DNA from: Ilumatobacter sp.
GTDB lineage: Bacteria; Actinomycetota; Acidimicrobiia; Acidimicrobiales; Ilumatobacteraceae
DNA length: 64,000 nt
Reading direction: 5' to 3'
Assembly: GCA_018666235.1 (NCBI GenBank)
Contig: JABJAB010000040.1
Coordinates: 38,422-102,421 of the forward strand
Positions 60,999 to 64,000 of this stretch are shown here, in pieces. Below the pieces are notes generated by a model. The model did no database searches. It saw nothing but the letters and a program-made list of their open reading frames with translations, and was not told where the DNA came from. Every line of letters starts with the position of its first letter. Positions within the stretch are counted from its first letter, which is position 1. The translations under genes and the position numbers were made by a program.

Positions 60999-61331
60999 TC
61001 AGGAGTCTTCTTTGTCCCGGGAGACCGGCCGGCGGCTGGCGTTGAGCCAGGCCGAGATCGGCAACTGCCCGAGTCGGTCGCGTCCGACCAGGCGCAGCTC
61101 GGATTCGAGCATGACTGCCATGACCAGAACGAGCACAAAACCAGCGAAGGCGACGACGAAGCTGACGGCCAGGCCGCCGATGGTGATCGCAAGGCCAAGC
61201 AGCAGTCCGAGGACGAGCAGAAGCGAACGACGTCGCGGTACTCGATACCCCTTCTGCGCAAAGGTGGGGTCCTGCTGAAGTTCCTCTTCGATCTGGCGAA
61301 GAATGCGCTGTTCGTTCTCGGAGAGCGGCAC
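60999..61331 (-). CDS. DUF3040 membrane protein
   Basis: 110 residues from GTG 61331 (MPLSENEQRILRQIEEELQQDPTFAQ, the DUF3040 signature). Two adjacent membrane helices (about 36-56 and 58-75) follow, with a C-terminal cytoplasmic tail. DUF3040 proteins are small actinobacterial membrane proteins, often located near division genes, with no proven function. The frame stays open upstream of the GTG, but only this start fits the family. Convergent with the transglutaminase gene, with 21 bases between. Confidence 0.9.
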   Translation of the reverse strand: MPLSENEQRILRQIEEELQQDPTFAQKGYRVPRRRSLLLVLGLLLGLAITIGGLAVSFVVAFAGFVLVLVMAVMLESELRLVGRDRLGQLPISAWLNASRRPVSRDKEDS

Positions 61332-61658
61332 GCTCTCATCATCGCACGTTCGCGGTCGATCCTCAACGCGGGAACCGAGATCATCGCGAGTCCCACGCGT
61401 CACATGTCGATCGACGGGGCGGTCGGCACCGCAGGAAGACCCGCCGCCGCATGGCGCTCGCCAGTATCGGTGCCCCATGGCCTGCCTCCAAGAAACTCTG
61501 CAAGTCCGTTCTGAAACGCCCCTTCTCAGACGTCCTGGAGTCACGACGTGATCCGGCCTGCGGGAAGCAACTTCCACGGCCGATTCGGGATGGGCGTGGG
61601 CGGCGAGAGCGTCGACGGGGTTGCGACCGACTCAGCGAGGTCGACGCTGGAGCCAAGA
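61332..61658. other. Intergenic region, nothing recognised
   Basis: About 327 bases between the DUF3040 gene and the glycosyltransferase gene, both leftward. Frames are partly open but show no recognisable protein, and no RNA gene or repeat is seen. It should carry the DUF3040 promoter. Confidence 0.4.
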
Positions 61659-62486
61659 TCAGGACGTGATCAGCTGCGCGAGGGTGCCAGCGGGGAGTAA
61701 CCGCTCCGCGCAGATTCGCCCGATGCACTCCCAGTAATAGCCGGTGAAGGTGTGCAGCAATGGTGCCGATGGTGCCGATCCAATCGGCACCATCGCAAAC
61801 TCGGACCGGAACATGACCTCGCGCGCATCGTAGAACGCGGACCGCCGGGCGCCCGAGGCTCCCAAAACGATCGCAGCACACACCTCTTCGCTGATGTGCG
61901 TGTTCGAACACGGATATTCCGCCGGCTTGGTGACGAAGTTCAAGGCCACCGACACGAACCGGTCGAGCATCGCTGCGACCTCTCGGTGGAATCCTGATCG
62001 GAACAGCATCACGCCGGTGTTGAACACCGGCCAGATGTCGTACCCGGAGGCACGCCCGATCCGGTCCATTGCGGCCCAGTCAACGACGTCACCGCCACGG
62101 CCACAGCGCGTCTCCTCGCGGGCCACGAAGTCGGCATCCTGCTCGAAGAACCTTTCGACGTCATCAAAGAGCACGGTGTCGGCATCGAGAAACAACACCT
62201 CGTCGACGTCGGGGACGTATTCGAGCGCATGCCACTTGGCGAAGAATGCTCCGCCGGCGCCGCCTGCAAGCGGTGGCGCAGCGACGACCTCCAGCCCTGG
62301 GGCCGAGCTGAGGAGATCGCCAGCATCGGCCCGATCGCTGGAGAACACCACACAGCAGACCGGAATCGAGTCGTTGAACGCCCGCAATGACCGAACGCTG
62401 TTGACGACCATCTTTTCGTAGAGAACTGGGCCCGACACGGCATAGACGACCAAACGTCGCTTCGGGTCGGCTGCCGAGTGGCTCAC
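61659..62486 (-). CDS. Glycosyltransferase with GT-A fold (GT8-like)
   Basis: 275 residues from GTG 62486, which overlaps the dinB stop as GTGA. VVYAVSGPVLYEKMVVNSVRSL at the N-terminus and FLDADTVLFDDV (DxD at D101 and D103) place it among GT-A glycosyltransferases of the GT8/glycogenin type. FAKWHAL upstream of the DxD and FNTGVMLFRSG downstream support this. Donor and acceptor are unknown. No signal peptide or membrane helix is seen, so it acts in the cytoplasm. Confidence 0.82.
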   Translation of the reverse strand: MSHSAADPKRRLVVYAVSGPVLYEKMVVNSVRSLRAFNDSIPVCCVVFSSDRADAGDLLSSAPGLEVVAAPPLAGGAGGAFFAKWHALEYVPDVDEVLFLDADTVLFDDVERFFEQDADFVAREETRCGRGGDVVDWAAMDRIGRASGYDIWPVFNTGVMLFRSGFHREVAAMLDRFVSVALNFVTKPAEYPCSNTHISEEVCAAIVLGASGARRSAFYDAREVMFRSEFAMVPIGSAPSAPLLHTFTGYYWECIGRICAERLLPAGTLAQLITS

Positions 62487-63739
62487 TGATCCGGCCCCCA
62501 CTGCTGCCCGCCCCGTTTCACGTTGCGCACCTCTCCCCCGCGTACTGCGCTCGCCGGCCCGATCGCGTCGGCGCCGAACCGATCTCGAATCTCATCCAAT
62601 GCAGCATCGGTCGCTCCGTGAGCGGGTGCATCTTCGGCGGCTTCATCGAGCGTCATCTGATGGAACACTGGGCCGAGATTTGATCCGGACACACCGAGCA
62701 GTCGAATGCCTGGCGACGGGTCAATCGTCTCCATAATCGGCTCCAACATCTCCATGATCACCGCAGCACTGTCGCTCGCTTCCCTGCTCGTCGTCGATCG
62801 GGTGATCGTGTGAAACCCGTCATCGAACCGGATCTTGAGTTGGAGCGTTCGTGCGCCCACACCTGCCTGGCGCAACCGGCTCGCAACCGCGTCAGTGAGA
62901 CGTACGAGGTTGGTTCGCATCTCGGAAACACTGTGCAAGTTTTGTGCGTACGTCTCCTCGTGCCCGATCGACTTGGCGTCGCGGTCGACCTCGACGGGGC
63001 GGTCGTCGAAACCGGTCGACAGAGCAATGAGATGGTCGGCTTGGTTCCGCCCGAGCGCAGCGGCAACAACGGTGGGGTCAACGCGATGCAGATCCGCCAC
63101 GTGCGCAATTCCCAGACGGTGAAGGCGTTCGAGCGTGGCCGGCCCCACGCCCCACAGTCGTTGGACGGCAAGCGGATCGAGGAACGCCTGCTCGGCATCG
63201 GGGGCCACGACCATGACGCCACGGCCCGGTTCGATGCGGTCCGGCAATGCCCTCGGTTTTGCCTCGACCGACGCCAGCTTCGCCAGAAACTTGTTTGATG
63301 CAACTCCGATGCAACAACCCAACTCGAGCTCGGCGCGCACGTCGTCGCGAATCTTCCAAGCAATGTCCTCTCCACTCCCGAATAGTCGTCGCGATCCGGT
63401 CACGTCGAGAAAGGCCTCATCGAGTGACAGCGGCTCGACGAGTGGCGTGTACCGATCGAAGATCTCGCGTACCTGGGCGCTGACCTTCCGGTACAGCTCA
63501 TGGTCGCCGGGCAAGAAGATCGCATGAGGACAGCGACGGCGAGCGATCGAGGATGGCAATGCCGAGTGCACACCAAAGCGCCGAGCCTCATACGACGCTG
63601 CAGCAACGACACCACGGTTCCCGGTACCGCCCACGACCACGGGCTTGCCCGCCAGTTCGGGATGGCGAAGCAATTCAACTGAGACGAAGAAGGCATCCAT
63701 GTCGGCGTGCAAAATAGATCGCTCCCCGCCTGACCTCAC
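62483..63739 (-). CDS. dinB: DNA polymerase IV
   Basis: Y-family translesion polymerase, 418 residues, GTG start at 63739. The palm motif HADMDAFFVSVE (D13) and the catalytic SLDEAFLDV (D107, E108) are present, with YEARRFGVHSAL, CIGVASNKFLAKLAS and the thumb hairpin LWGVGPATLERLHRLGI. The little-finger domain follows, and the short QMTLDEA segment near residue 355 resembles a degenerate clamp-binding motif. A LexA box could not be recognised upstream. It is coupled to the glycosyltransferase gene. Confidence 0.95.
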   Translation of the reverse strand: MRSGGERSILHADMDAFFVSVELLRHPELAGKPVVVGGTGNRGVVAAASYEARRFGVHSALPSSIARRRCPHAIFLPGDHELYRKVSAQVREIFDRYTPLVEPLSLDEAFLDVTGSRRLFGSGEDIAWKIRDDVRAELELGCCIGVASNKFLAKLASVEAKPRALPDRIEPGRGVMVVAPDAEQAFLDPLAVQRLWGVGPATLERLHRLGIAHVADLHRVDPTVVAAALGRNQADHLIALSTGFDDRPVEVDRDAKSIGHEETYAQNLHSVSEMRTNLVRLTDAVASRLRQAGVGARTLQLKIRFDDGFHTITRSTTSREASDSAAVIMEMLEPIMETIDPSPGIRLLGVSGSNLGPVFHQMTLDEAAEDAPAHGATDAALDEIRDRFGADAIGPASAVRGGEVRNVKRGGQQWGPDQ

Positions 63740-64000
63740 GCAATCAACCTAGTACCGCGCCCGGCAACGTTGCCCCCTGCCTCACCGTTGCTTCGGAGAC
63801 ACGCGGCTGCCAGCAATGGGCGGGATCTCTGCAGCGTCCCGAGGGCGCCCGCGGCGCCATACTTCGCCGGCTATCGGGCGGGGTCAGTCCAGTCACAATC
63901 AGACCGCGTTCCCGCCGGCCGATTCCCGAATCGACTACGAGCGACGCCAGAACGCCGCCGACGGCAAGGAGGTGAACGAACAGGACTGAAGGGGCCAGCG
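63740..64000. other. Right end of window, nothing firmly recognised
   Basis: 261 bases upstream of dinB up to the window edge. It should hold the dinB promoter. A plus-strand frame reading DSRIDYERRQNAADGKEVNEQD ends at a TGA at 63987-63989. It could be the end of a very short gene, but I see no convincing start or family. Confidence 0.3.

Overview
This is a high-GC, gene-dense actinobacterial chromosome segment with no rRNA, tRNA, CRISPR array, intact insertion sequence or prophage that I can recognise. Several markers point to Actinomycetota: a mycothiol ligase (MshC), a bacterial proteasome activator (Bpa), a phosphatidylinositol-mannoside gene block laid out as in mycobacteria, SepF plus DivIVA in place of FtsA, an InhA-like enoyl reductase and an HtpX/LemA pair. 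The overall style resembles the class Acidimicrobiia (Ilumatobacter-like). That placement is an inference from protein flavour, not a database result.

Region by region. (1) 1-11.3 kb, minus strand: thrS, a HIT hydrolase, a small membrane protein, a CDP-alcohol phosphatidyltransferase, patA, pimA, lemA, htpX, a DUF3048 lipoprotein and the 5' part of pdxS, with plsC and mshC upstream. The order matches the thrS-HIT-pgsA-patA-pimA block of Mycobacterium. (2) 11.4-21.7 kb, mixed strands, accessory: an InhA-type reductase, a YeaQ-like membrane protein, a DUF1254/1214 protein, a phytanoyl-CoA dioxygenase homologue, a 5'-truncated SulP transporter, an FMN-binding oxidase-like protein, a YyaL-like thioredoxin-domain protein, a nitroreductase and an unrecognised protein. 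(3) 21.7-30 kb: dnaE, bpa, a phosphodiesterase, an Rrf2 regulator, rluD, lspA and a zinc-ligand-less DksA-like protein with a long Lys/Ala tail. (4) 30-51.5 kb, minus strand: ileS, divIVA, sepF, yggS and pgeF, then the complete division/cell-wall cluster ftsZ-ftsQ-murB-murC-murG-ftsW-murD-mraY-murE-ftsI-ftsL-rsmH-mraZ, listed 3' to 5'. Most of its junctions are 1-4 base start/stop overlaps. There is no murF between murE and mraY. Upstream of mraZ lies an unusually long array of candidate MraZ boxes at 10-11 bp spacing. (5) 51.7-64 kb, mixed: a fatty acid desaturase, a lipoate-ligase-like protein, an HNH protein, a small conserved protein, an acyl-CoA dehydrogenase, a degenerate ROK protein, a MoxR / DUF58 / transglutaminase operon, a DUF3040 protein, a glycosyltransferase and DNA polymerase IV.

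How the genes work together: the PIM block builds the phosphatidylinositol mannoside anchor of the envelope, starting from CDP-DAG. The dcw cluster makes the meso-DAP peptidoglycan precursor, exports it and assembles the septum. LspA, IleS, RluD and the DksA-like protein form a housekeeping tail to that cluster. The clearest items for a second look are the MraZ box array, the DksA/H1-like fusion, the missing murF, the oppositely charged cytoplasmic tails of FtsQ versus FtsI/FtsW, and the ROK protein that keeps its zinc site but has lost its catalytic residues.
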